From contig JAUZQA010000210.1 of NCBI GenBank assembly GCA_030705665.1, positions 1 to 7,308 on the forward strand: 7,308 nucleotides of DNA. The letters run 5' to 3'. Shown piece after piece: positions 1 to 5,589 of the stretch. Position 1 is the stretch's first letter, and each line of letters begins with the position of its first letter. Made by a program: the position numbers and the translations under genes. Source of the stretch: Bacillota bacterium. Lineage in GTDB: Bacteria > Bacillota > Bacilli > Bacillales_B > DSM-18226. The notes under the pieces were generated by a model. It did not search any database, was not told where the DNA came from, and saw only the letters and a list, made by a program, of their open reading frames with translations.

Positions 1-93
1 AAATAGTATCATAATAGATATTTTCGAATAAAGATAATTTTGGGTAATTAATTAAAAATTAATAATCAGATGCATCTATTGAAGATATATAGG

Positions 94-119
94 AAATTAA
101 ACTATTTAAAGTTTAATTT
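94..119. repeat. AT-rich hairpin in leading intergenic region
   Basis: A perfect 10-bp inverted repeat, AAATTAAACT at 94-103 and AGTTTAATTT at 110-119, is separated by a 6-base loop. It is followed by a weak T-rich stretch (TTTATTTTAC), so it could end a transcript entering from the left, but the stem has only two C/G pairs in ten and would be weak. No gene covers this stretch. A second 10-bp pair (ATAGTATCAT at 3-12, ATGATACTAT at 128-137) brackets the hairpin. Confidence 0.4.
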
Positions 120-144
120 ATTTTACGATGATACTATGCAGCAG

Positions 145-166
145 CTTATTCCAGAAAAGGGCGCAA
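145..166 (+). repeat. Dispersed 22-bp repeat, copy 1
   Basis: This stretch begins CTTATTC and ends GGGCGCAA. It matches 6912-6933 in the same orientation at 20 of 22 positions; the mismatches are at 152 and 158. Both copies lie in non-coding DNA close to a transcription-terminator-like hairpin. It may be a copy of a short intergenic element that is repeated elsewhere in the genome. Confidence 0.55.
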
Positions 167-180
167 GAATTAAAGAATAT

Positions 181-207
181 AGCTGTCGTTAAGGCAGCTT
201 ATTTTTT
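181..207 (+). terminator. Rho-independent terminator upstream of the lipoprotein fragment
   Basis: AGCTGTC (181-187) pairs with GGCAGCT (193-199), with one G-U pair and a GTTAA loop, and is followed by TATTTTTT. This is the classical stem plus U-run layout reading rightward. It would end a transcript coming from beyond the left edge and isolates the promoter at 250-258. Confidence 0.65.
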
Positions 208-249
208 GTGCAAATAGACAAAATAATCGAAGGAAGAAATGGGATATTC

Positions 250-264
250 TGGTATAATTATACC
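250..264 (+). promoter_or_regulatory. Extended -10 promoter overlapped by a 14-bp palindrome
   Basis: TGGTATAAT at 250-258 is a perfect extended -10 element (TGnTATAAT), about 30 bases before the GTG start at 292. No good -35 is seen at the usual spacing, which is tolerable for extended -10 promoters. The -10 sits inside the perfect palindrome GGTATAATTATACC (251-264), a position where a bound repressor would block RNA polymerase. That operator role is inferred only from placement and symmetry. Confidence 0.55.
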
Positions 265-291
265 TAATAGGGAGAAAAAAGGGGGAGACAT

Positions 292-543
292 GTGAAGAAA
301 CTAATACCATATTTTATTTTATTGTCAATATTGTTGGTATCTTTAACTGGATGTAAGTCAAATAACAATTCCAGTAAAGATATATTTCAATATAAAGGTT
401 CTTATATAGGTAATAATAGTGCAATTGGAAACATAATAAATGAATTACCTGGTAGTAAGGCGTTCAAAAAATTTTCACTCCAAACCAAAGAGAAACCTTA
501 TGGAATGGTCATTCAGTATGGGAATGTAACGGGTATAAAATAG
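292..543 (+). pseudogene. DUF4825 lipoprotein, N-terminal half (truncated)
   Basis: This is the first half of a small secreted lipoprotein of unknown function. The GTG start follows a strong AAGGGGGAG ribosome binding site at 279-287. Residues 1-20 form a lipoprotein signal peptide: KK, a hydrophobic stretch, then the lipobox LTGC with the acylated Cys at residue 21. Residues 31-77 (FQYKGSYIGNNSAIGNII, ELPG, LQTKEKPYGMVIQYG) match the start of the DUF4825 domain as I recall it from Bacillota lipoproteins and from the tails of BlaR1/M56-like proteins. The frame then stops after a few residues (VTGIK), where the domain should continue for about 70 more. The missing half lies just downstream on the opposite strand (585 to about 825), so the gene appears split by a local inversion. 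A short secreted product could still be made. Family call fairly sure; function unknown. Confidence 0.72.
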
Positions 544-546
544 GGA

Positions 547-580
547 TTGATACATATTAGTCATATATAATATGTATCAA
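547..580. terminator. Bidirectional hairpin between the two DUF4825 halves
   Basis: TTGATACATATTA (547-559) and TAATATGTATCAA (568-580) form a perfect 13-bp inverted repeat with an 8-base loop. It lies 3 bases after the stop of the + fragment and 4 bases before the stop of the - fragment, so each reads straight into it. It is AT-rich and lacks a clear T-run directly after either arm, so its terminator strength is uncertain. It probably was the hairpin after the 3' end of the intact gene and moved with the inverted segment. Confidence 0.5.
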
Positions 581-584
581 CCTC

Positions 585-929
585 CTACTTTTTAAATAAC
601 TCATTTACTTTGGTTTCGTTATTTACATTAGTTTGAATGAGTTTCTTTAAGTCCTTTTCAGTTGTAATCTTACTTATATCTTTCCCGTACCATTGTTGTA
701 TTTGATGTCTTGTCAAAGTATCCTTTTCATTTGGAAAATCAATCGTAATCCAATCAGTATTTTTAACCAGCGCAAATATGTATGTCGCATTATTTATATA
801 AATCTCTTTAATGTCTACGAAATAGGCCTTGATAAATTTCAAACCAATAACAGCCCCCAAGATACGATGGGAGAGAAGACTCTTATCGTATTTTTTGTCT
901 CCAAAATCTATTCGTTGAACACCATACAA
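585..929 (-). pseudogene. DUF4825 lipoprotein, C-terminal half on opposite strand
   Basis: The last ~75 residues of this frame (NNATYIFALVKNTDWITIDF, then TRHQIQQWYGKDIS and a charged tail ending NELFKK) match the second half of a DUF4825 domain: a NATYIFAL strand, an N-x-D turn, and a WYGKD segment before the terminal helices. It lacks a signal peptide and the FQYKGSYIG start of the domain, which sit on the + strand at 292-530. The first ~35 residues (about 825-929, including VQRIDFGDKKYDKSLLSHR) are not recognised and seem fused in. The only available start is a TTG at 929 without a good ribosome binding site; the frame is open back to a stop at 960-962. I read this as the displaced half of one gene and not as an independent gene. 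An alternative is a remnant of a second paralogue. Confidence 0.65.
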
Positions 930-1094
930 AAAGTTGTTCCCATCTAAACTAAGATTATATTATTTTGGATTTAAATTTTCATAAATAATCATATTAGTAA
1001 TATTGAGTTCACTTTCCGTTCATAATCCGTAGGTACAATATAGACACACAAAATGAAGAAGCAAAAAAGCTCAACATGATCGTAAGGAGGAATA

Positions 1095-1466
1095 ATGATG
1101 TTACTATATGCCATTATTTTTATTTCATTGGCACTTGTTTTTTATACAGTTGGGGTATGGAGTGAGAAAATTCAAGGGGGGTTAAAGAACTGGCATGTTA
1201 TCATTTTTTGGCTTGGGCTTGTATGTGATACTTCTGGAACAACTATTATGAGTAAAATTGCTCAAGGAGGCTTTTTATATAGTTTTCATGGAATAACAGG
1301 CTTACTTGCTATTTTATTAATGTTATTCCATGTCATTTGGGCAACTCTAGTTATAGCGAGAAAAGACAAAGTAATGATAAATAACTTTCACAAATTCAGT
1401 ATTCTTGTCTGGCTCATTTGGCTGATTCCGTATATTTCAGGTATGATTTTTGGAATGACAAGATAA
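1095..1466 (+). CDS. HsmA-like (TIGR03987) four-helix membrane protein
   Basis: This is a 123-residue integral membrane protein with no known biochemical role. AAGGAGG at 1084-1090 lies 4 bases before ATGATG, so either the first or the second Met could start it; the first is used here. Four hydrophobic segments are visible at about residues 3-22, 33-51, 65-88 and 102-120, with a basic loop (ARKDKVMINNFHK) between the third and fourth. Motifs such as WHVIIFWLGLVCDTSGT, FHGITGLLA and the several membrane-embedded His and Trp residues fit the HsmA/TIGR03987 family, which is about this length. That name comes from memory of the family pattern. The gene is complete, stands alone, and ends at a strong terminator. 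No clear promoter was identified; TACAAT at 1034-1039 is a possible -10 without a well-spaced -35. Confidence 0.75.
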   Translation: MMLLYAIIFISLALVFYTVGVWSEKIQGGLKNWHVIIFWLGLVCDTSGTTIMSKIAQGGFLYSFHGITGLLAILLMLFHVIWATLVIARKDKVMINNFHKFSILVWLIWLIPYISGMIFGMTR

Positions 1467-1510
1467 TATTCCAAAAATAAATCTGATCGCTCAAGTTTAA
1501 GAGAACTAAT

Positions 1511-1559
1511 AAGCTCAAAAACACTAGATTTATTATAACTAGTGTCCTTGAGCTTTTTT
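1511..1559 (+). terminator. Strong terminator after the HsmA-like gene
   Basis: AAGCTCAA (1511-1518) plus ACACTAG (1521-1527) pair with CTAGTGT (1539-1545) plus TTGAGCTT (1548-1555), with a 2-by-2 internal mismatch (AA/CC), ending in a T-run at 1554-1559. This is a textbook Rho-independent terminator 45 bases after the stop codon at 1464-1466. Confidence 0.85.
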
Positions 1560-2105
1560 ACTTTATAACTGGACCTTTGTAAAATTTGTCCTAATGATTA
1601 AAAAAGGACATATGGGTAGTGAATTAATTACGTTTCCGACATGACCACGTTGTTATCTTTAATTCTCTAAAATGGACATTAAAAGTATTCTTAACATAAG
1701 TCATTAAAATCAATCTTTTCACTTTGAATACATATACTTAAAGTGATATGAATGTATAATAATGTTACTTGAATTGACATCTAAAAATACAATAACCATC
1801 TATCAATTACTTTGTTAGATGGTTATTACAGATGTTTTAAAAACATCATTTTTCTTCATTTTTATAATACTTAGGTTTAATAACTTTTTTATATTCAACC
1901 TAACCAACAGAATAACCAGCAAACAAATTCAATTATAGGTGGTTGATCTATTTAAAAATCTGTTTAATTTGTATACTGATAATAAAGTTATTTTAAATTT
2001 CATCTAATTACAAATAAAACAATAAATTTGCAAACAAATTTTTACTTTTAGCTATATCATTGAAGTTAGACCTTACTATAGGAACTATACTGCTATAAAT
2101 TAGAC
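1560..2105. other. Gene-free AT-rich stretch with degraded remnants
   Basis: No credible gene is seen on either strand over about 545 bases. There are GGAC/GTCC motifs spread over 1570-1677 (GGACC, GTCC, GGACAT, GGACAT), an 11-bp direct repeat GCAAACAAATT at 1919-1929 and 2030-2040, and a short inverted repeat AAATTTG/CAAATTT around 2024-2041. On the minus strand, 1846-1920 can be read as a protein-like tail (FAGYSVG, stop, VEYKKVIKPKYYKNEEK, stop) leading into the hairpin at 1791-1827. This may be the end of a dead gene but is too short to be sure. Confidence 0.4.
1783..1827 (-). terminator. Minus-strand terminator-like hairpin
   Basis: AATAACCATCTA (1791-1802) and TAGATGGTTATT (1816-1827) form a perfect 12-bp stem with a 13-base loop. 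Read on the minus strand it is followed by GTATTTTT, a reasonable U-run, so it would terminate leftward transcription. Just beside it, 1831-1847 is another palindrome (GATGTTTT, A, AAAACATC). It may have ended the minus-strand gene whose possible tail lies at 1846-1920. Confidence 0.5.
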
Positions 2106-2435
2106 TTATAATAAAATTTGTAAAAGTAAAAAGTAATAGTAGTTCAGGTTTTTCTTAATTAATATAACTGATAATATTAAACTAAATACGAAATAAATAA
2201 AAAAACATAGCGGTGCCAAATGTGTGTGTTTAAAACCATGGTTTTTAGAATCCATAATTTCATTAGTAATTCTAAAAAAATCCCACCCTTTATAATATCC
2301 ACTTCCATTTGAAAAATGTGGCTTATTCCATTTCATTTTATACGAGATAGTATCCTTCTTATCATCACTTTCATTTCTTAATAAGGTTAAAGAGATATCT
2401 AAACTTTTTTGAAACCCTGCGTCAACAACAAGCAC
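2106..2435 (-). pseudogene. Truncated membrane protein ORF of unknown family
   Basis: The frame encodes 109 residues: a hydrophilic part (about residues 9-72, with YKMKWNKPHF, GSGYYKGWDFF and ITNEIMDSKNHG) followed by one hydrophobic segment at about 76-95 (APLCFFIYFVFSLILSVILI) and a short hydrophobic tail. This fits an outside domain with a C-terminal membrane anchor. I do not recognise the family. Its first ~8 residues, from the GTG at 2435, are antisense to the TnpC remnant on the + strand, there is no convincing ribosome binding site, and no signal peptide or first helix is present. The original N-terminus therefore appears lost where the TnpC fragment joins near 2411. It is probably not functional, although expression cannot be excluded. 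Confidence 0.45.
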
Positions 2436-2590
2436 ACTCCTCTACACCAAAACAGATAAAACATGAGATGAGTGACAACAATAAAGATGTAATTATTGAA
2501 TCGTTGAAGCGAAAAATTAAGAAAGTTGAAGAAGATTTGGGGCGTTATAAAACTCTTAATTTGATGGGCATGCGGCGGGACCTCATTTAA
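2411..2590 (+). pseudogene. TnpC fragment of a Tn554-type transposon
   Basis: The + frame 2411-2590 reads ETLRQQQAHSSTPKQIKHEM, then SDNNKDVIIESLKRKIKKVE, then a divergent tail to a TAA at 2588-2590. The Q-rich turn, the TPKQ-K-E segment, NNKD and the basic coiled-coil ESLKRKIKK are the signature of the C-terminal half of TnpC (DUF6262-type), the small third protein of Tn554-like transposons that works with the tyrosine recombinases TnpA and TnpB. The N-terminal helix-turn-helix part is missing and similarity fades after about 2535. No tnpA or tnpB is present. An ATG at 2468 could start a 40-residue peptide but has no clear ribosome binding site. The fragment marks a past insertion or deletion at this locus. 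Confidence 0.6.
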
Positions 2591-2605
2591 AAATAATTAA
2601 GAAAC

Positions 2606-3094
2606 TTATAGATTGAAATTTTTAGTAATAAATTTTGTTATAGCCTCTACAATCATGTCATGATCTTCTTCCTGTGCCAAGCCAGAAACGGTAATGACTC
2701 CGATTACTCCTGATCCTTCAATCGTAATTGGAAAAGCCCCGCCATGTATTGCATAATCAAACGGGCTGGCTGAATAAAATTCAAAATATGATCTGTTTTT
2801 CAGTTCATTATACAATCTCATATAATAAGAACTGTGATAATGTCGGAGGACGACATTTGATTTTCTCTTAATCCATTCATCTTGGTCAGGGGATGTGCCA
2901 TCCATTGCATAATGGAATACTGTTTGTCCATTTTTTATGATATTAACGGCAACAGATTTTTTCATATTTTTTGCAGTTTTAATGATAGACAAACCAATTT
3001 CAAGCACATCTTCGTTTGAAAAACGTTTAAATATCAATTTCTCCTCTTGTTTTTTAATTTCATCAAGCTTCTTTTGAACATTTATATCTTCCAT
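2606..3094 (-). CDS. UPF0303 / Haem_degrading (HbpS-like) family protein
   Basis: This is an intact 162-residue cytosolic protein of the UPF0303 group (Pfam Haem_degrading; relatives include HbpS, GlcG and yeast YBR137W). An AAGGAGG ribosome binding site (about 3102-3108) precedes the ATG. Residues 1-30 are a charged amphipathic helix (EIKKQEEK); the globular domain follows with VAVNIIKNGQTVFHYAMDGT, then the hallmark HGGAFPI near residue 117 and IGVITVSGLAQEEDHDMI near the end. Length and motif order agree with the family. The family name comes from haem-binding members, but UPF0303 members have no settled function and are often found beside sugar or polyol dehydrogenases. Here it is the last gene of a DeoR - Gfo/Idh - UPF0303 unit, 27 bases after the broken oxidoreductase, which suggests a role tied to that substrate and not to haem. 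No strong terminator follows. Confidence 0.85.
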   Translation of the reverse strand: MEDINVQKKLDEIKKQEEKLIFKRFSNEDVLEIGLSIIKTAKNMKKSVAVNIIKNGQTVFHYAMDGTSPDQDEWIKRKSNVVLRHYHSSYYMRLYNELKNRSYFEFYSASPFDYAIHGGAFPITIEGSGVIGVITVSGLAQEEDHDMIVEAITKFITKNFNL

Positions 3095-3121
3095 TCTGAT
3101 CCTCCTTGAAAGGTAAAAGTT

Positions 3122-3402
3122 TTAATCTACATAGATGACTTTTTTTTCTGTACTGCTTTTCAGGGCAGCTTTAATAATTTTAATAACAGATAATCCATCA
3201 TGTGCTGTAACTGGTACACGTTTTCCTTCCAGAATACTTTCAGCAATTTTTTTATAATAGGATGTATATGAGCCATGTAATGTTTCGATTATTTCCTGCT
3301 TCTCTTTGATATTTCAAATTCATCTAAAACATTTAGCAATGGTGCATGGAATGTAGCACCTGAAAAGCCATACCCAACTATACCAACTTTAATTTTTCTC
3401 AT
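3122..3402 (-). pseudogene. Gfo/Idh/MocA oxidoreductase with large internal deletion
   Basis: The minus strand starts with ATG at 3402-3400 and reads MRKIKVGIVGYGFSGATFHA then PLLNVLDEFEIS, the Rossmann NAD(P)-binding start of a Gfo/Idh/MocA oxidoreductase. It soon hits a stop (SKRSRK, stop). One frame over, the sequence continues as a family C-terminus: TLHGSYTSYYKKIAESILEG, KRVPVTAHDGLSVIKIIKAA, ending KKVIYVD and TAA at 3124-3122. Only about 32 N-terminal and 60 C-terminal residues survive of a family usually near 340-350, so some 250 codons, including the EKP and catalytic His/Asp region, are gone; the junction lies near 3300-3315 and is out of frame. The ATG overlaps the last codons of the DeoR gene by 14 bases, showing the original tight operon coupling. 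The enzyme is certainly inactive. Confidence 0.85.
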
Positions 3403-4177
3403 TATATTCCCTCTCGCTTTCTTCCTCACCGGTAACAATTAATGAAATGTTATTTTCAGCTATTATTTCCATACCAGCAGCATCCAGATTTCTGTCTGTA
3501 ATAATTACATCAATGTCAGTCAAATCACAAACTTTGTGTAGAAATGCCTTTTCAAATTTCGAATGATCAGCCAGCAGAATAACTTGTCGAGCACAACTTA
3601 TCATTTTTTTCTTTAAATATGTTTCTTCCTCGTCGGAAGAGGTAACGCCATCGGAGCTGATTCCACAAGCACCAAGAAAAAGTTGGTCAACTTTGAAATC
3701 ATTTAGTGTCTCAATGGTTCTCGGACCTATTAGATTTCTGTTTTTCCTATTGAATTTTCCAGGCAACATAAAGGTTTGTATAGTCGTATACTCACCTAAT
3801 AAATCAACGATATCGATGGAGTTTGTCACCACATTAACCTGTTTGTTTCCCATAAATTTAGTCATAAGGGCGCCTGTTGAAGATGTATCCATCAAAATAT
3901 CATAATGATTATTAATAAGAAGTGACGCTCTCTGAGCAATTCGCTCTTTGCCAGCCGTTGTTTTTCGTTCTTTATAATCAATTAAATTCCAATTTGCTGA
4001 TGGAAGGGTGGCTCCTCCCTTTATCCTTATAATTTCCTTCCGTCCTTCAAGTTTTACAAGATCTCTTCTTGCAGTATCCTTTGACACACTAAGTATTTCA
4101 CATATTTCTTCTAACGTAATACTTTTATGAGTAGACAAAAACTCTTTTATCAATGTTAATCTTTGTTCTTGATACAT
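3389..4177 (-). CDS. DeoR/GlpR-family transcriptional regulator
   Basis: This is an intact 262-residue sugar-metabolism regulator, slightly longer than the usual 250-255. AGGAG at 4187-4191 lies 9 bases before the ATG at 4177-4175. Residues 3-57 form the DeoR-type winged helix-turn-helix: RLTLIKEFLSTHKSITLEEI, then SVSKDTARRDL as the recognition helix and IIRIKGGATLP after it. Residues ~75-235 are the DeoRC sensor domain, related to sugar-phosphate isomerases, with the DTSSTGALM loop, VVTNSIDIVDLLG, a GACGISSDGVTSSDEEE segment and LLADHSKFEK. Members usually repress their operon until a phosphorylated sugar binds. It is the first gene of the minus-strand unit and probably regulates itself and the genes behind it; since the oxidoreductase is destroyed, its target pathway may be partly dead. 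The C-terminus (EEESEREYNEKN) overlaps the start of that gene. Confidence 0.92.
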   Translation of the reverse strand: MYQEQRLTLIKEFLSTHKSITLEEICEILSVSKDTARRDLVKLEGRKEIIRIKGGATLPSANWNLIDYKERKTTAGKERIAQRASLLINNHYDILMDTSSTGALMTKFMGNKQVNVVTNSIDIVDLLGEYTTIQTFMLPGKFNRKNRNLIGPRTIETLNDFKVDQLFLGACGISSDGVTSSDEEETYLKKKMISCARQVILLADHSKFEKAFLHKVCDLTDIDVIITDRNLDAAGMEIIAENNISLIVTGEEESEREYNEKN

Positions 4178-4246
4178 AATCTAAATCTCCTAACCACATG
4201 ATGCCCTGAAACTAATTATATAGGATTCATATTGAAAAAATCCACG

Positions 4247-4282
4247 AAAAAACTTAAAAAAATTATTTTTTTTAAGTTTTTT
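4247..4282. promoter_or_regulatory. 16-bp A/T inverted repeat upstream of the DeoR gene
   Basis: AAAAAACTTAAAAAAA (4247-4262) is mirrored by TTTTTTTAAGTTTTTT (4267-4282) with a 4-base loop. It lies 70-105 bases upstream of the DeoR start. It could be a curved A-tract operator, a leader hairpin of the DeoR transcript, or a weak stem stopping a transcript. It is low in complexity, so symmetry alone is weak evidence. Confidence 0.4.
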
Positions 4283-4316
4283 AATTGTAAAATAAGAAGA
4301 CGATTTATAAAACTTG

Positions 4317-4362
4317 CCTCTTCATCTGACAAATTATTTAAAGCGTTAAATAATGGAAGAGG
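4317..4362. promoter_or_regulatory. Nested dyad, candidate operator in the divergent control region
   Basis: ATTATTTAA (4333-4341) and TTAAATAAT (4346-4354) form a perfect 9-bp-arm palindrome around AGCG. It is enclosed by a second perfect pair, CCTCTTC (4317-4323) and GAAGAGG (4356-4362). It sits between the divergent DeoR unit and the oxidoreductase-GntR unit. The inner palindrome has the size and symmetry of a dimer-binding site; which regulator uses it (DeoR or GntR) cannot be told. Its centre resembles a cre core (AAAGCGTT) but lacks the flanking TG and CA. Confidence 0.45.
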
Positions 4363-4393
4363 TCAACCGAAGTAATTAGGTCTTTTTCATTTG

Positions 4394-4430
4394 TATATAT
4401 TTTTAAAATATAAACTATATACTTTTAAAA
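4394..4430 (+). promoter_or_regulatory. Direct repeat spaced 22 bp before the + strand promoter
   Basis: TATATATTTTTAAAA (4394-4408) recurs as TATATACTTTTAAAA (4416-4430), 14 of 15 identical, with start-to-start spacing of 22 bp, about two helical turns. The first copy overlaps a 17-bp palindrome (TATATTTT, T, AAAATATA at 4396-4412). The second ends 9 bases before the TATAAT at 4440 and so covers the -35 region. This is where a repressor such as the downstream GntR could bind on one face of the helix. The AT-richness lowers certainty. Confidence 0.4.
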
Positions 4431-4439
4431 ACAAAAATG

Positions 4440-4445
4440 TATAAT
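4440..4445 (+). promoter_or_regulatory. Probable -10 of the oxidoreductase-GntR operon
   Basis: TATAAT, a perfect -10 hexamer, lies 40 bases before the ATG at 4486. The region 17 bases upstream (about 4417-4422) is not a good -35, so the promoter may need an activator or be weak. It is the best match between the divergent genes on this strand. Confidence 0.45.
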
Positions 4446-4485
4446 AATGTGGAGATAAAATTTATGAAAAAGGAAGTTGAAGAAC

Positions 4486-5547
4486 ATGACATTAGCAATG
4501 GGCTTTATCGGGTTTGGGAAATCAGCCAACCGCTATCACTTACCTTACGTGAACATGCGTGAGAATATAAAGGTAAAAACAATTTTTGACCTACACGTTA
4601 ACGAAGAATTGGCGGCTCCATATCGCGAAAAAGGTGTTGACTTCACCACTGATTTGGACGCATTATTGAACGATAAAGAAATTCAATTAGTGACGATTTG
4701 TACGCCAGCGCATACGCACTACGAATTGGCGAAAAAAGTTGTACTTGCTGGAAAATCAGTTATCGTTGAAAAACCATTCTGTGATACAGTTGAACATGCT
4801 AAAGAATTATTAGCTTTAGGCCGAGAAAAGGGTGTAGCAGTTATGCCTTACCAAAACCGTCGTTTTGATGGTGATTTCTTAGCTGTGAAGCAAGTTGTTG
4901 AACAAGGATTCCTTGGTGACATTATTGAGGTTGAATCACATATTGATTACTTTCGTCCAGGTTCAATCAGCCATGAAGGTCTGAAGGAAGAAGGTTCATT
5001 CTATGGTTTAGGTATTCACACGATGGACCGCATGATTTCACTATTCGGCCGTCCGGATGTGGTGACATACGATATACGTAATAATGAAGTGGAGGGTGCA
5101 GTTGATAATTATTTCGATGTTGATCTTCATTACGGAATTCAATTGAAAATTAAACTTAAAACCAACCATGTCGTAGCAAAAGACTATCCACGCTTTATCG
5201 TTCACGGAACAAACGGTTCATTCATCAAATATGGTGAAGATCAGCAGGAAAATGATTTGAAAGCAGGCATTATGCCTGATAGCGCAGGTTTTGGTGAAGA
5301 TTCACCGATGTACTACGGCACCGCTAAATATCGCAACGCAAACGGTGACTGGATTGAAAAACAAATCAAAACTCCGCTGGGCGATTACGGCCGTTTCTAT
5401 GATGCAGCGTATGAAACAATCGTAAATGGAGTATCAAAGATTGTGAAAGACGAAGAAGCGGTAACTAATATAGAAATCTTGGAAAACGGATTTGCTGCCC
5501 CATCACCTTCAGTTTACAAACTCGGGGCTTTAAATTTGGACGAATAG
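4486..5547 (+). CDS. YhhX-like Gfo/Idh/MocA-family oxidoreductase
   Basis: This is an intact NAD(P)-dependent oxidoreductase of 353 residues, full length for the family. The ATG at 4486 is preferred over an in-frame TTG at 4477 because the AAAGGAAG ribosome binding site (4469-4476) is correctly spaced for the ATG and directly abuts the TTG. Counting from the ATG: GFIGFGKSANRYHLPYV (residues 6-22) is the Rossmann cofactor motif; CTPAHTHYELA and VIVEKPF (EKP at 95-97) are the conserved active-site segment; PYQNRRFDGDF follows; ESHIDYFRP and YGLGIHTMDRM supply the family His and Asp. The whole pattern, including NRRFD, GLGxHTMD and FIKYGEDQQE, closely follows E. coli YhhX as I recall it. The true substrate is unknown, probably a sugar or polyol derivative. 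It is co-transcribed with the GntR gene 42 bases downstream. Its codons look richer in G and C than those of the genes to its left, which may mean a different origin. Confidence 0.9.
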   Translation: MTLAMGFIGFGKSANRYHLPYVNMRENIKVKTIFDLHVNEELAAPYREKGVDFTTDLDALLNDKEIQLVTICTPAHTHYELAKKVVLAGKSVIVEKPFCDTVEHAKELLALGREKGVAVMPYQNRRFDGDFLAVKQVVEQGFLGDIIEVESHIDYFRPGSISHEGLKEEGSFYGLGIHTMDRMISLFGRPDVVTYDIRNNEVEGAVDNYFDVDLHYGIQLKIKLKTNHVVAKDYPRFIVHGTNGSFIKYGEDQQENDLKAGIMPDSAGFGEDSPMYYGTAKYRNANGDWIEKQIKTPLGDYGRFYDAAYETIVNGVSKIVKDEEAVTNIEILENGFAAPSPSVYKLGALNLDE

Positions 5548-5589
5548 AAGGTAGTTAAGTAGAAAATAAAACATAAAGGGGGTAGGGGA

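Noticed and set aside
693..947. Plus-strand frame of 84 codons across the DUF4825 C-terminal half
   Set aside because: It is antisense to the recognisable DUF4825 sequence, has no ribosome binding site and no family features.
1034..1039. TACAAT as -10 of the HsmA-like gene
   Set aside because: No -35 at a usable distance and no extended -10; not listed as a promoter.
1570..1680. Insertion-sequence end suggested by repeated GGAC/GTCC motifs
   Set aside because: Motifs are 4-6 bases, no transposase or matching inverted terminus is seen nearby.
3693..3905. Plus-strand frame of 70 codons
   Set aside because: It lies wholly inside the well-supported minus-strand DeoR gene and is a shadow.
4337..4351. 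CcpA cre site in the divergent region
   Set aside because: Only the AAAGCGTT core fits; the conserved outer G and CA positions do not.
4477..4485. TTG at 4477 as start of the YhhX-like gene
   Set aside because: The ribosome binding site directly abuts it; the ATG at 4486 has proper spacing and matches the family's N-terminus.
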